Shown piece after piece: positions 50,964-59,835 of a stretch of DNA of 64,000 nt. Each line of letters opens with the position of its first letter. Position 1 is the stretch's first letter. The notes beneath the pieces are model-generated. The model was given only the letters and a program-made list of their open reading frames with translations. It made no database searches and was not told the origin of the DNA. Source of the stretch: Oceanisphaera sp. IT1-181 (lineage in GTDB: Bacteria; Pseudomonadota; Gammaproteobacteria; Enterobacterales; Aeromonadaceae). The stretch spans positions 1,421,001 to 1,485,000 of the forward strand of contig NZ_CP136856.1 in NCBI RefSeq assembly GCF_033807535.1, given 5' to 3'. The position numbers and the translations under genes are program-made.

Positions 50964-51101
50964 ATGGAAATAGTACAAGAAGTCTTCTGGGAATTACTGG
51001 GCGATTTGGCCACTCCCGCACTGTTTGTGGCAGGCTTTATCGGCTTGGCAGTGGTGAGCTGTGTGGTGCTGATGAAGCTTGAAAAAAAGCGCCATAACTA
51101 A
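50964..51101 (+). CDS. Small single-span membrane protein, 45 residues
   Basis: A short frame from ATG 50964 encodes MEIVQEVFWELLGDLATPAL followed by a hydrophobic span (FVAGFIGLAVVSCVVLM) and a basic tail, KLEKKRHN. This is the shape of a genuine small inner-membrane protein with an amphipathic N-terminal helix. I cannot name a family. The ribosome binding site is weak. It is read in the same direction as the 66-residue protein, with a strong terminator about 180 bp further on. Confidence 0.45.
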   Translation: MEIVQEVFWELLGDLATPALFVAGFIGLAVVSCVVLMKLEKKRHN

Positions 51102-51701
51102 TTTGATCTTCGCATTCTTTGATTGAGATCATAAAACTAGCCAAGTAAAGGGCGTAGGCTGAACTTGCTTTGCGATGGTTCAGCGTCGCTGACGGTGTTT
51201 TCAGCTAGGCCGCTGTATTTTTAATTAAGTATCGGGCTGAGCCTTAAACAGTTTTATGTTATGCACCTAATATGAGTTTTTAACTGGCCGCTTGGCCAGT
51301 TTTTTTTGCTTTATTTCTTGCTGCGCGACTAAGTCGTAACCAAATCGAAACCCAAGAGTCACCAAAGCGTCACATCACTATTCTAGAATATTGTTCCCCT
51401 TTACGCAGACGAGTCTGGCTATACTGCTAACTATACTAAAGAGTCACTGAAGCTTGTCATGCACCCTTGATGTCGCTGTGGGCTTTGGCATAGCGAGCTT
51501 TGGCATAATGAACTTATTTCGTTAGGTCGATAAATTTTTTTGTAGTGTTTTTTCAGTGTTTTTTGCAGCAATTTCGGGAGCTTGGCCGCCAGAGCAGACT
51601 CAATGAGCCGCAAACCGTGAGCCAGCTCCTTGAGCCAAACCCGATGCGGGGGTATGATGCCCGCCGTTGAAAAGGCGGGTTCGCCGGAAAGTGAGGTGGA
51701 G
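51102..51701. other. 600-bp spacer upstream of sixA
   Basis: This spacer holds the terminator at 51282-51308 and, beyond it, AT-rich DNA with TTTTTT tracts (51534-51567) and a hairpin GCCCGCC-GTTGAAAA-GGCGGGT just before the sixA ribosome binding site (51660-51682). The TTTGGCATA unit occurs twice at 51483-51510. No gene is seen. Confidence 0.35.
51282..51308 (+). terminator. Intrinsic terminator downstream of the small membrane genes
   Basis: AACTGGCC-GCTT-GGCCAGTT is a perfect 8-bp stem followed by eight T residues. It is 180 bp past the 45-codon gene, so it may instead end a separate short transcript. Confidence 0.85.
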
Positions 51702-52214
51702 ATGAATATCTTTGTCATGCGCCATGGTCAAGCAGCGCCAGAAGCATCTACTGATGCGTTACGATCGCTGACCGAGCAAGGAAGAGACGAAGTTAGTTTA
51801 ATGGCGCACTGGTTAGCGCCCCAAGTCACACTGTTCGATCTGGTACTGGTCAGTCCTTATGTGCGTGCCCAGCAAACGTGGCTGCAGTTATCGAAAGACA
51901 TACCGAGCTTGCACGTAGAAACCTGCGACCAGCTGACACCCAGTTGCGACGCGGACTTGGCTGCTAGCCTAATACTGGCTTACGGTGACAGGTATCCAAA
52001 CGGCAATATCTTGATCGTCAGCCATATGCCCTTGGTGGGGTATTTAGTCGAAAGCCTGTGCAGTGGCATAATGGCGCCTATTTTCGTGACCTCAGGCATC
52101 GCCAAAGTGACGGTAAATAAAGGTGCGGGCGGCATGCTGGCGTGGCTAGAAGGCCCACACAATATTCAGGCTCATTACAGGCCCACTTTTCAAGCATTGA
52201 GATCATTAGGATAG
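51702..52214 (+). CDS. sixA: Phosphohistidine phosphatase SixA
   Basis: This 170-residue histidine phosphatase has the RHG catalytic motif at its start (MNIFVMRHGQAAPEAS). Later features match E. coli SixA: VLVSPYVRAQQTWLQL, CDQLTPSCDADLAASLILAY and IVSHMPLVGYLVESLCSG with the second catalytic His. SixA removes phosphate from phosphohistidine proteins, notably NPr of the nitrogen PTS and perhaps ArcB. The ATG follows GAGGTGGAG; an upstream in-frame ATG lies within the hairpin region. Confidence 0.93.
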   Translation: MNIFVMRHGQAAPEASTDALRSLTEQGRDEVSLMAHWLAPQVTLFDLVLVSPYVRAQQTWLQLSKDIPSLHVETCDQLTPSCDADLAASLILAYGDRYPNGNILIVSHMPLVGYLVESLCSGIMAPIFVTSGIAKVTVNKGAGGMLAWLEGPHNIQAHYRPTFQALRSLG

Positions 52215-52265
52215 CCGCAGGATTAGCGGTAGCAGACACCTCATCGCAACAGCAAGGAGTGCTAA

Positions 52266-52478
52266 ATGCGTATATTTCAGAAGTATCAGCCGTTATTAGT
52301 GGCGAAACATGTAAAGGGATTTTTCAGCGGGCGGGTATATATTCAGGGCCGCGGCGATTTTAGTTACGCCAAAGGCATGCTCATTATGCCGGACGACGCT
52401 AAGCCAGAGCACCAAGACACGGTGCAGGAAATCAACCAGCTGATCGCCGAACTGCAAGCCAACGCCATGGCAGCTTAG
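52266..52478 (+). CDS. Conserved small protein after sixA, 70 residues
   Basis: A short soluble protein reads MRIFQKYQPLLVAKHVKGFF then SGRVYIQGRGDFSYAKGMLI and ends in a helical EINQLIAELQANAMAA. The K-G-F-F-x-G-x-x-Y-I-x-G-R-G pattern recurs, as I recall, in small proteins of Aeromonas and Vibrio; no function is known. AAGGAG lies six bases before the ATG, and a terminator follows within 60 bp, so it is very likely a real gene. It may be co-transcribed with sixA, 51 bp upstream. Confidence 0.7.
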   Translation: MRIFQKYQPLLVAKHVKGFFSGRVYIQGRGDFSYAKGMLIMPDDAKPEHQDTVQEINQLIAELQANAMAA

Positions 52479-52529
52479 CCCCAGCGTTACGCCGTACGCG
52501 ATAGACTGAAGCCGTTAACACCAAACACC

Positions 52530-52556
52530 AAACACCGAGCCTGAGCTCGGTGTTTT
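52530..52556 (+). terminator. Intrinsic terminator after the 70-residue protein gene
   Basis: AACACCGAGC-CTGA-GCTCGGTGTT is a perfect 10-bp stem followed by TTT. Confidence 0.85.
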
Positions 52557-52613
52557 TGTATCTGTACGCCACAAATCAATACGTCATAAATAAAAACGAA
52601 CAGGATTAAGGGC

Positions 52614-52779
52614 GAGATCCTGACGTGCGTCAGGAAGACAGCGGGAAAGAAAGTTTTACGTAGCAAAACTAAAACAAGCTGCCGTGCCTTAATCTCTCTA
52701 TCTTAAACACGGGCATCTACAAACATAGCCTAAATCAGAGCCGCTACGCGCCACCAGCCAGCTAAAGCGGCTTCTACAA
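52614..52779. repeat. Repeat-filled spacer upstream of smrB converging region
   Basis: 52614-52642 is a copy of the GATCCTGACG-CGTCAGGA palindrome. 52740-52779 is the right end of the MITE-like family (GCCGCTACGCGCCACCAGCC then AGCTAAAGCGGCTTCTACA), with no matching left end recognisable, so a decayed copy. The rest of 52557-52881 has no gene. Confidence 0.55.
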
Positions 52780-52881
52780 AAAACAGCGCCTGTGTTTAGG
52801 TTGCCGAGCCTGCATAATTGGATGATTTAACGCACTACATGAGAAAGTGGCGTATTTTATCTTATTCTTGGCGCTTAATTG

Positions 52882-53406
52882 TTAAATCTCTATCCTTAAC
52901 AGCACCAGCAAAGCGGCATCGCCGCCCCAGGCGCGGGTGGCTTGGTGAAACGCCAATACTTGCGGGTGCTGCACCAACCACATGGGCAGGCGTTGTTTTA
53001 AAATATTCTTACCGTGGCCATGCATGATGGACACACACTGCACGTGCTGGCGCTTAGCAGCCAACAATAGCGCTGATAACTCGTTTTTGGCTTGTTCTTG
53101 CGTTAAGCCGTGTAAGTCTAAAAAAAACTCAGGCACATAGTCGCCTCGGCGCAGTTTTTTTAGCTCATAGGCTGAGGTATCGGGCTCGCGATAGCGCGTG
53201 GGGCCTTCTTGATCTAAATAAGGTTCATAAACATCAGAAAAAGGGTGCGCTTGCGCCCTGTCTTTGCGTACCATTTGTCGCTGGGCTTTTACCTTGACCG
53301 GTGCCCGATGCGGAATTATGGTATCCTGCTTTATTTTGCGGACACCCTGCACCGCTGCTTTAAAGAGCGCTTGATCGTCGTCTTCTGGGAAAGGAGAGGG
53401 GGTCAT
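52882..53406 (-). CDS. smrB: Smr-domain endonuclease SmrB
   Basis: This 174-residue ribosome-rescue nuclease cuts mRNA at collided ribosomes. The N-terminal extension (about 1-90, with DDQALFKAAVQGVRKIKQDT and RYREPDTSAYELKKLRRGDY) recruits it to ribosomes in E. coli. The C-terminal Smr domain has FLDLHGLTQEQAKNEL (the DxH motif) and CVSIMHGHGKNILKQRLPMW. It is divergent from prmB with about 60 bp between the starts, the standard arrangement in gammaproteobacteria. Confidence 0.95.
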   Translation of the reverse strand: MTPSPFPEDDDQALFKAAVQGVRKIKQDTIIPHRAPVKVKAQRQMVRKDRAQAHPFSDVYEPYLDQEGPTRYREPDTSAYELKKLRRGDYVPEFFLDLHGLTQEQAKNELSALLLAAKRQHVQCVSIMHGHGKNILKQRLPMWLVQHPQVLAFHQATRAWGGDAALLVLLRIEI

Positions 53407-53468
53407 GGTAATTGGTTCCGTGGTCTCTGAATATTTAAAAATAGCTATCTTAGCGAGGCGGAGGGGTT

Positions 53469-54389
53469 TTGGACACGCTTATTAATGAAGAAGCGCTCAT
53501 AGAGCTGCATACAATAGGGGACTGGCTACGTTTTTCCGTCAGCCATTTTCAACAAGCCGGCTTGTTTTATGGCCACGGCACCGACAACGATTGGGACGAA
53601 GCCGTACAGCTGATACTGCCTTTGTTGCACCTGCCACAAGGTTGCCCGCCACAAATCCAAAATGCCCGCTTACTGACCAGTGAGCGCAAACTACTGCTGG
53701 ACGCACTAAAAGTGCGAGTCGAGCAGCGCATTCCTACGCCTTATATTACCCATACCGCTTGGTTTGCAGGTTTCGAGTTTTATGTGGATGAGCGGGTGTT
53801 GATCCCTCGCTCGCCCATTGCAGAACTGATCGATGGCCGTTTTGCGCCTTGGTTGGCCCTAGAGCCTAAGCGTATTTTAGATATGTGTACCGGCTCTGGC
53901 TGTATTGCCATCGCCTTGGCGCACAGTTTCCCGGATGCAGAAGTGGATGCACTGGATATTTCTCGCGATGCACTGGATGTGGCGGAAATCAATATCCAAA
54001 ACCACGGCCTTGAGCAGCAAGTGACGCCTATTGAGTCCGACATTTTCTCGGCACTGCCTAAAGGCGATAAATACGACTTGATGGTGGTGAATCCGCCCTA
54101 CGTCGACGAAGAAGACATGAGCGACTTGCCGGAAGAGTTTCAGCATGAGCCGGAATTGGCGTTGGCCTCTGGCTTTGATGGTTTGGACTTTACTCGCCGT
54201 TTATTGGCCGAGGCCTGCGACTTCTTATCAGAAGATGGCCTGCTCGTGCTGGAAGTGGGCAACAGCCAAATCCATATGGAAGAGGCGTATCCTGAGTTGC
54301 CGCTCACCTGGATAGAGTTTGAAAAGGGTGGCCATGGCGTGTGCGTGATCAGCCGCCGCGATCTGGTGCCTTTTCAAGCGCAGTTTTAA
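53469..54389 (+). CDS. prmB: Ribosomal protein L3 N5-glutamine methyltransferase PrmB
   Basis: This 306-residue SAM-dependent enzyme methylates a glutamine of ribosomal protein L3. It has ILDMCTGSGCIAIALAHSFP for SAM binding and the NPPY motif in LMVVNPPYVDEEDMSDLPEE that recognises Gln. The N-terminal helical domain includes YGHGTDNDWDEAVQLILPLL and FAGFEFYVDERVLIPRSPI. It begins at a TTG preceded by GGAGGGG, and the resulting MDTLINEEALIEL aligns with E. coli PrmB. aroC follows 21 bp after its stop, so the two are co-transcribed. Confidence 0.97.
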   Translation: MDTLINEEALIELHTIGDWLRFSVSHFQQAGLFYGHGTDNDWDEAVQLILPLLHLPQGCPPQIQNARLLTSERKLLLDALKVRVEQRIPTPYITHTAWFAGFEFYVDERVLIPRSPIAELIDGRFAPWLALEPKRILDMCTGSGCIAIALAHSFPDAEVDALDISRDALDVAEINIQNHGLEQQVTPIESDIFSALPKGDKYDLMVVNPPYVDEEDMSDLPEEFQHEPELALASGFDGLDFTRRLLAEACDFLSEDGLLVLEVGNSQIHMEEAYPELPLTWIEFEKGGHGVCVISRRDLVPFQAQF

Positions 54390-54410
54390 TAATTATTAAA
54401 GGAAATCACT

Positions 54411-55496
54411 ATGGCAGGGAACAGTATTGGTACTCTTTTTCGCGTTTCAACCTTTGGTGAAAGCCACGGGATTGCCTTAGGCGCAGTCGTGGACGGTGTA
54501 CCGCCCGGTATTGAACTATGCGAAGCGGACTTACAGCAAGATCTCGACCGTCGTAAGCCCGGCACCTCGCGCTTTACCACCCAAAGACGTGAAGCCGACG
54601 AAGTGCGCATTTTAAGCGGCGTATTTGAAGGCAAAACCACCGGCACTTCGATTGGCCTCTTGATTGAAAATACCGATCAGCGCTCTAAAGATTATTCCGA
54701 TATTAAAGACCTGTTTCGCCCGGGGCACGCGGACTATACCTATCACCAAAAATACGGCATTCGTGATTATCGCGGTGGCGGTCGCTCCTCGGCTCGCGAA
54801 ACCGCGATGCGCGTGGCGGCCGGTGCTATCGCTAAAAAGGTGTTGGCGAAATACGGCGTGTCCATTTTTGGTCATCTTACGCAGCTCGGCCCGATTAACG
54901 CCGAAGCCTTCGATAAAAGCGTGATTGAAACTAATCCGTTCTTTTTTGCCGATGCGGGCAAACTGGAAGAGCTAGATCAGTACATGCGCGACTTGAAAAA
55001 AGAAGGCAACTCCATTGGTGCCAAAATTCAGGTGGTGGCGCAAGGCGTACCCGTTGGGTTAGGCGAGCCGGTATTTGACCGCTTAGATGCAGACATTGCC
55101 CATGCGTTAATGAGCATTAACGCGGTAAAAGGCGTCGAAATTGGGGATGGTTTTGCAGTAGTCGAGCAAAAAGGCTCTGAGCACCGTGACGAAATGCAGC
55201 CCGATGGTTTTGCTAGCAACCATGCCGGCGGCATCTTGGGTGGCATTTCTAGCGGCCAAGACATAGTGGCCAGCATAGCGCTGAAACCCACTTCCAGCAT
55301 TATGGTGCCCGGCAATACCATTAACACTACCGGCGAAGCGGCCGAATTAGTGACCCGTGGCCGCCACGATCCGTGTGTGGGTATTCGTGCGGTACCTATC
55401 GCCGAAGCCATGTTGGCCATCGTATTACTGGATCATCTGTTGATGCACCGCGGCCAAAACGCCGAAGTGTTTACACTGACGCCTAAGCTCACTTAA
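54411..55496 (+). CDS. aroC: Chorismate synthase
   Basis: This 361-residue FMN-dependent lyase converts EPSP to chorismate, the last shared step of aromatic synthesis. Signatures are STFGESHGIALGAVVDGVPP, RRKPGTSRFTTQRREADEV, FRPGHADYTYHQKYGIRDY followed by RGGGRSSARETAMRVAAGA, and ASNHAGGILGGISSGQDIV. AAGGA precedes the ATG. It is of normal length and lies in the conserved prmB-aroC-epmC order. Confidence 0.98.
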   Translation: MAGNSIGTLFRVSTFGESHGIALGAVVDGVPPGIELCEADLQQDLDRRKPGTSRFTTQRREADEVRILSGVFEGKTTGTSIGLLIENTDQRSKDYSDIKDLFRPGHADYTYHQKYGIRDYRGGGRSSARETAMRVAAGAIAKKVLAKYGVSIFGHLTQLGPINAEAFDKSVIETNPFFFADAGKLEELDQYMRDLKKEGNSIGAKIQVVAQGVPVGLGEPVFDRLDADIAHALMSINAVKGVEIGDGFAVVEQKGSEHRDEMQPDGFASNHAGGILGGISSGQDIVASIALKPTSSIMVPGNTINTTGEAAELVTRGRHDPCVGIRAVPIAEAMLAIVLLDHLLMHRGQNAEVFTLTPKLT

Positions 55497-55595
55497 AACA
55501 GACGCCCAAGCTCACTTAAAACAAGAGTGAACTTAGTGAGTGTCATCCGTTATCAACGGAGCTAGATTGGCTTAACCCAAGCGGCAGGGTAGAAT

Positions 55596-55625
55596 AACGG
55601 TCCTTAATTGAGGGCCGTTTTTTTT
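55596..55625 (+). terminator. Terminator of aroC abutting the epmC start
   Basis: AACGGTCCT pairs with AGGGCCGTT (one G-U pair) over a TAATTG-type loop and is followed by eight T residues, the last of which directly precede the epmC ATG at 55626. The hairpin also contains the only purine-rich stretch that could serve as the epmC ribosome binding site. Confidence 0.75.
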
Positions 55626-56153
55626 ATGTCATTTTGCTACTCTGATCTCATTTCCCTGTTTAACCAATGTTTTGCCGCCAGTTACAATACGCGCCTTGAG
55701 TTGAGCGACGGCGAGCCTATTTATTTGCCAGCCGACAGCCAGATTGATCATCACCGCATCTTGTTTGCTCATGGCTTTTTTGCCAGTGCGCTGCATGAAG
55801 TAGCGCACTGGCTGTTAGCCGGTGACGCACGTCGCTTACAAGAAGATTATGGCTACTGGTATTGCCCCGATGGTCGAGATGGCGAGCAACAAAGCCAGTT
55901 TGAAGGCGTAGAAGTGAAGCCCCAAGCCATTGAATGGGCATTATCACTGTGTTGCGGCTTTAATTTTAATGTCAGCTGCGACAACTTAAACGGCAGCGTT
56001 GAGCCAGACCGCCATGCCTTTAAAGTGCGAGTGCAAGAGCAAGCGCTGCATTATGTAAAGCTGGGCTTTCCCGAGCGCGTCCAGACCTTAATGCAGGCAT
56101 TAGCGAAGCACTATGGTCAAGCTTTACCAACGGCGGCCAGTTTTAGCTTGTGA
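55626..56153 (+). CDS. epmC: Elongation factor P hydroxylase EpmC (YfcM)
   Basis: This 175-residue iron enzyme hydroxylates the beta-lysyl-lysine of elongation factor P. A HExxH-like motif, HEVAHWLLAG, supplies the metal ligands with a downstream Glu. Other typical parts are RILFAHGFFASALHEVAHW, EDYGYWYCPDGRDGEQQSQF and KPQAIEWALSLCCGFNFNVS. It usually follows aroC. The ATG lies at the end of a terminator T tract, so expression may depend on read-through or on a leader within the hairpin. The frame could start six codons earlier, in the hairpin. Confidence 0.92.
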   Translation: MSFCYSDLISLFNQCFAASYNTRLELSDGEPIYLPADSQIDHHRILFAHGFFASALHEVAHWLLAGDARRLQEDYGYWYCPDGRDGEQQSQFEGVEVKPQAIEWALSLCCGFNFNVSCDNLNGSVEPDRHAFKVRVQEQALHYVKLGFPERVQTLMQALAKHYGQALPTAASFSL

Positions 56154-56240
56154 GTGGTGGGTAAAGACGGGAACAGATTGGAATGGGGTACTCCTCACAT
56201 CTTACTCTTCACCCCTCACGTTTAGTTTTCAACGAGGCAT

Positions 56241-57371
56241 ATGTTCAAAATTGGCTTGATTATCAATCCGCTGGCGGGGCTCGGCGGCAGTGTTGGCCTT
56301 AAGGGCAGCGACGACTTGGCCGCTCAAGCGCTCGCTTTGGGTGCCGAGCCGCGGGCCTTGCAACGCACAGCGTTGGCGCTGGCCGAGCTCGCGGCAGTGC
56401 ATGAACACTTTACGGTGTTAACCGCAGCCGGCGACATGGGCGAAACCGTCTGCCAGGCGCTGAATTTATCCTATCAAGTGTGTTATCACCCCGAAAGCGG
56501 ACTTACTACGGCAAACGATACAAAAGCGGCCGTGAACCAGCTAGTTGCGCAGGACATAGATTTATTGTTGTTTGCCGGAGGAGATGGCACGGCACGGGAT
56601 GTGTGTGCCGTAGTACCTAAAAATCTGTGCGTGTTAGGCATACCGGCAGGTGTTAAAATTCACTCCGGTGTGTATGGCGTGACGCCGGCGGCCACCGGTC
56701 GCTTACTGGCCAAGCTTATTGCGGGCGAACCGGTGAGCTTACGGTCCGCTGAGGTGATGGACATAGACGAAACGGCGTTTCGAGCAGGTCTAGTGCAGGC
56801 CAAACGCTACGGTGACATGCTGGTACCCAATGATTTAAGCTATGTGCAGGCGGTAAAAGCGTCGGGCGTGGAGTCTGATGAACTGGTGCTGCTTGATATT
56901 GCCGATGACATTGTCGAGCGTATGCAAGAAGCGCCGGACCATTACTATATTATGGGCTCAGGCAGCACGGTGGCGGCAGTGATGGCTCGACTTGGGCTAC
57001 CTAATACCTTGCTTGGTGTGGATCTCGTGCATCAGCAGCAGGTAGTGGCGAGTGATTTGGATGCACAGCGTTTATATCAACTGATCCATGATAAGCCTAC
57101 TAAATTGGTGATCACCTTAATTGGAGGTCAGGGTCATATTTTTGGCCGAGGCAATCAACAGCTTAGCCCACAGGTGATACGTGCCGTAGGGCAAGAGAAT
57201 ATCTGGCTATTGGCGACTAAACGTAAGCTTAATGCGCTGCAAGGTCGCCCGTTGCGAGTAGACACGAACGATCCACAATTAGACCAAGCATTGAGCGGGT
57301 TAATGCGTGTGATCACAGGCTTTAATGATGAAGTTTTGGTGCGGGTGGCAAACCCGGAATTTGAGGCGTAA
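56241..57371 (+). CDS. ATP-NAD kinase-like protein (COG3199)
   Basis: This 376-residue protein of the NAD kinase/diacylglycerol kinase fold opens KIGLIINPLAGLGGSVGLKG. The nucleotide-binding GGDGTARD motif lies in LLLFAGGDGTARDVCAVVP, followed by VLGIPAGVKIHSGVYGVTP and LVITLIGGQGHIFGRGNQQL. Members near AcoX-like proteins are predicted ATP-NAD kinases, but the true substrate is unproven. yfcL starts three bases after its stop, so the two are coupled. GAGG precedes the ATG. Confidence 0.88.
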   Translation: MFKIGLIINPLAGLGGSVGLKGSDDLAAQALALGAEPRALQRTALALAELAAVHEHFTVLTAAGDMGETVCQALNLSYQVCYHPESGLTTANDTKAAVNQLVAQDIDLLLFAGGDGTARDVCAVVPKNLCVLGIPAGVKIHSGVYGVTPAATGRLLAKLIAGEPVSLRSAEVMDIDETAFRAGLVQAKRYGDMLVPNDLSYVQAVKASGVESDELVLLDIADDIVERMQEAPDHYYIMGSGSTVAAVMARLGLPNTLLGVDLVHQQQVVASDLDAQRLYQLIHDKPTKLVITLIGGQGHIFGRGNQQLSPQVIRAVGQENIWLLATKRKLNALQGRPLRVDTNDPQLDQALSGLMRVITGFNDEVLVRVANPEFEA

Positions 57372-57374
57372 TAA

Positions 57375-57668
57375 ATGAATATTTTTGAATTTGAACGACA
57401 GCTGTTAGCTGAAATTGACGACAATATCGCCACCGCAACCGACGATCAGCTGTTTGCCGGCGGTTACTTGCGCGGCCACATTACCTTATCGGTGGCTGAG
57501 TGTGACATTGACGGTCGCACCCATTTGCGTGACGTTAAAGCGCGCGTAAATCGCAGCCTGCATGATGCCATCATGGCCGGCGAGCTGAATGAACAAGATC
57601 AAGCGCTGGTAGAAGGATTTTGGGCGGATCTTATCAGCAAAGTTGAAACGACCAGCATGGCGCAATAA
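57375..57668 (+). CDS. yfcL: YfcL family protein
   Basis: This 97-residue soluble helical protein follows E. coli YfcL in ATDDQLFAGGYLRGHITLSV and AGELNEQDQALVEGFWADL. Its function is unknown; in E. coli it lies in the epmC/aroC neighbourhood, as here. The ribosome binding site GAGG lies in the last codons of the upstream gene. Confidence 0.9.
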   Translation: MNIFEFERQLLAEIDDNIATATDDQLFAGGYLRGHITLSVAECDIDGRTHLRDVKARVNRSLHDAIMAGELNEQDQALVEGFWADLISKVETTSMAQ

Positions 57669-57701
57669 TCGCCTTCGGGTAGTGTAGACTGATCAGCTAT
57701 C

Positions 57702-57740
57702 AAAAAAGCACCGGACCATTAGGCTCGGTGCTTTTTTTGT
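57702..57740 (+). terminator. Terminator after yfcL
   Basis: AAAAAAGCACCG pairs with CGGTGCTTTTTT over a 12-base loop. Confidence 0.85.
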
Positions 57741-57810
57741 TTTTCTGTGTGGCTTTAGCGGCCCTCATGTTTCCACGTGAATTTTAAAGAAATCCTGCTT
57801 CGCTAACAAT

Positions 57811-57836
57811 AAAAAGGAGCCCTTCGGCTCCTTTGT
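57811..57836 (-). terminator. Terminator of the cysNC gene
   Basis: AAAGGAGCC-CTTC-GGCTCCTTT is a 9-bp stem with an A run that gives a T run on the minus strand. It lies about 27 bp past the cysNC stop. Confidence 0.85.
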
Positions 57837-57862
57837 CTTTTACGGTTCAGGGCTGATATTAC

Positions 57863-59782
57863 TTAGCCGTGAATAATGCCACGCTTACGTAACTCGCTGA
57901 TGACTAAGTCTGCTGCTGCGTCAGCACTCAGATTAGCTGCATCCAAGTGGATTTCTGGCGCTGCTGGGCGCTCATAAGCGGAGTCGATGCCGGTGAAGTT
58001 CTTTAACTCGCCGCTACGGGCTTTCTTATACAAGCCTTTCACGTCGCGCTCTTCAGCCACGGCTAACGGGGTATCGACAAACACTTCGATAAACTCGCCT
58101 TCCGCCAACTGCTCACGCGCCATACGGCGCTCGGCGGTAAAGGGCGAGATAAAGGCGGTGAGTACGATTAAGCCTGCATCCACCATCAACTTAGACACTT
58201 CGCCAATACGGCGAATGTTCTCTACGCGATCTGCATCGGTAAAGCCCAAGTCTTTGTTTAAGCCGTGACGCACGTTATCGCCGTCCAGCAGGTAGGTGTG
58301 ACTACCCAGAGCATGCAGCTTTTTCTCTACCAAGTTGGCAATGGTCGACTTGCCGGCACCGGATAAACCGGTAAACCACAACACACTCGGCGTTTGGCCT
58401 TTGGCCTGCGCACGCACTGCTTTATTCACATCCACATGCTGATAGTGAATGTTTTGGCTGCGGCGCAGTGCAAAGTGCAGCATGCCGGCGGCCACGGTGG
58501 TGTTGTTTAAGCGGTCGATTAAGATAAAACCGCCGGTGTCTTTGTTGGTCTGGTAATCATCAAAGGCAATGGCGCGGTCTAAGTTGATATTACAGACCGC
58601 AATGCCGTTCAGCTCCAGCTGCTTGGCCGCCGTGTGCTCCAGGGTATTGACGTTGACCTGATATTTGATATCGGTCACGCTGGCGGTCACGGTTTGGGTG
58701 CCAATTTTCAGCAGGTAAGGGCGGCCCGGTAGCAGGGCGTCTTCACTCATCCACACTATGGTGCTTTCAAACTGATCGGCAGTCTCGGCTGGTGCCTCGG
58801 CGATGGAGATCACGTCGCCGCGCGAGATATCAATTTCATCTTTTAGCGTTAAGGTAATGGACTGGCCGGCGACGGCTTGCTCAAGATCGCCAGAATAAGT
58901 CACGATACGTGTCACTTCACTTTCTTTGCCCGAAGGCTGCACCCGAATACGATCACCCGGCTTAACGACGCCACTGGTAATGGTGCCGGAGAAACCGCGA
59001 AAGTCTAAGTTAGGGCGGTTTACCCACTGCACGGGTAAGCGAAACGGTGCCTGTTGCATACGGGTGTCATCAATTTCGACCGTCTCTAAGAAATTCATTA
59101 GAGACTCACCATGATACTGAGGCTTAGCGTACCAAGTCATGCGTGGGCTGGCTTCAACTATGTTATCGCCTTTAAACGCTGACAACGGAATATAGGTGAC
59201 GTTCTGCAAGCCCAGTTGCTCAGCAAAAGCGGCGTATTCGGCTTGGATCTCATCAAAGCGTGCTTGAGAATAATCCACCAAGTCCATCTTGTTGATGGCG
59301 ACGATAATATGGCGAATACCCAAAAGCGACATCAAATAACTGTGACGGCGGGTTTGCGTCAAAATGCCTTTACGGGCATCGACCATTAGAATGGCGGCGT
59401 CTGCGGTAGACGCGCCGGTCACCATGTTACGGGTGTATTGCTCGTGGCCGGGGGTATCAGCGACGATAAACTTACGCTTATCGGTGGAGAAGAAGCGATA
59501 CGCCACGTCTATGGTAATGCCTTGCTCACGCTCGGCGGCTAAGCCATCCACTAACAGTGCGAAGTCGATGTCTTCGCCTTGGGTACCCCATTTCTTGGAG
59601 TCCGCTTCCATGGCCGCTAACTGGTCTTCAAACAGCATCTTGGATTCAAACAGCAAGCGCCCAATCAGGGTACTCTTACCGTCGTCCACACTGCCGCAGG
59701 TGATAAAGCGCAACAAACTCTTTTGCTCGTGCGCCTTCAAATATTCTTCAATATCCGTTTCAATCAGAGATGATAAATTCAT
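57863..59782 (-). CDS. cysNC: Bifunctional sulfate adenylyltransferase subunit 1 / APS kinase (CysN-CysC)
   Basis: This 639-residue fusion has as residues 1-450 CysN, the GTPase subunit of ATP sulfurylase: P-loop GSVDDGKSTLIGRLLFES, DTPGHEQYTRNMVTGAS and NKMDLVD. Residues from about 466 on are APS kinase: WFTGLSGAGKSTIANLVEKK, DGDNVRHGLNKDLGF and the active-site Ser region AFISPFTAERR. It activates sulfate to APS and then phosphorylates APS to PAPS for assimilation. CysD, the other sulfurylase subunit, is encoded upstream on the same strand, but a four-helix-bundle gene lies between them. AAGGA precedes the ATG. Confidence 0.96.
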   Translation of the reverse strand: MNLSSLIETDIEEYLKAHEQKSLLRFITCGSVDDGKSTLIGRLLFESKMLFEDQLAAMEADSKKWGTQGEDIDFALLVDGLAAEREQGITIDVAYRFFSTDKRKFIVADTPGHEQYTRNMVTGASTADAAILMVDARKGILTQTRRHSYLMSLLGIRHIIVAINKMDLVDYSQARFDEIQAEYAAFAEQLGLQNVTYIPLSAFKGDNIVEASPRMTWYAKPQYHGESLMNFLETVEIDDTRMQQAPFRLPVQWVNRPNLDFRGFSGTITSGVVKPGDRIRVQPSGKESEVTRIVTYSGDLEQAVAGQSITLTLKDEIDISRGDVISIAEAPAETADQFESTIVWMSEDALLPGRPYLLKIGTQTVTASVTDIKYQVNVNTLEHTAAKQLELNGIAVCNINLDRAIAFDDYQTNKDTGGFILIDRLNNTTVAAGMLHFALRRSQNIHYQHVDVNKAVRAQAKGQTPSVLWFTGLSGAGKSTIANLVEKKLHALGSHTYLLDGDNVRHGLNKDLGFTDADRVENIRRIGEVSKLMVDAGLIVLTAFISPFTAERRMAREQLAEGEFIEVFVDTPLAVAEERDVKGLYKKARSGELKNFTGIDSAYERPAAPEIHLDAANLSADAAADLVISELRKRGIIHG

Positions 59783-59835
59783 GTTTTTTCCTTCGGAGCG
59801 GTACGCTGTACGCCGTAAGCCGACCGTTTTAAAAG

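Noticed and set aside
51102..51281. Small regulatory RNA ending at the 51282 terminator
   Set aside because: The strong terminator 180 bp past the last small gene made this tempting, but no promoter or conserved structure could be recognised.
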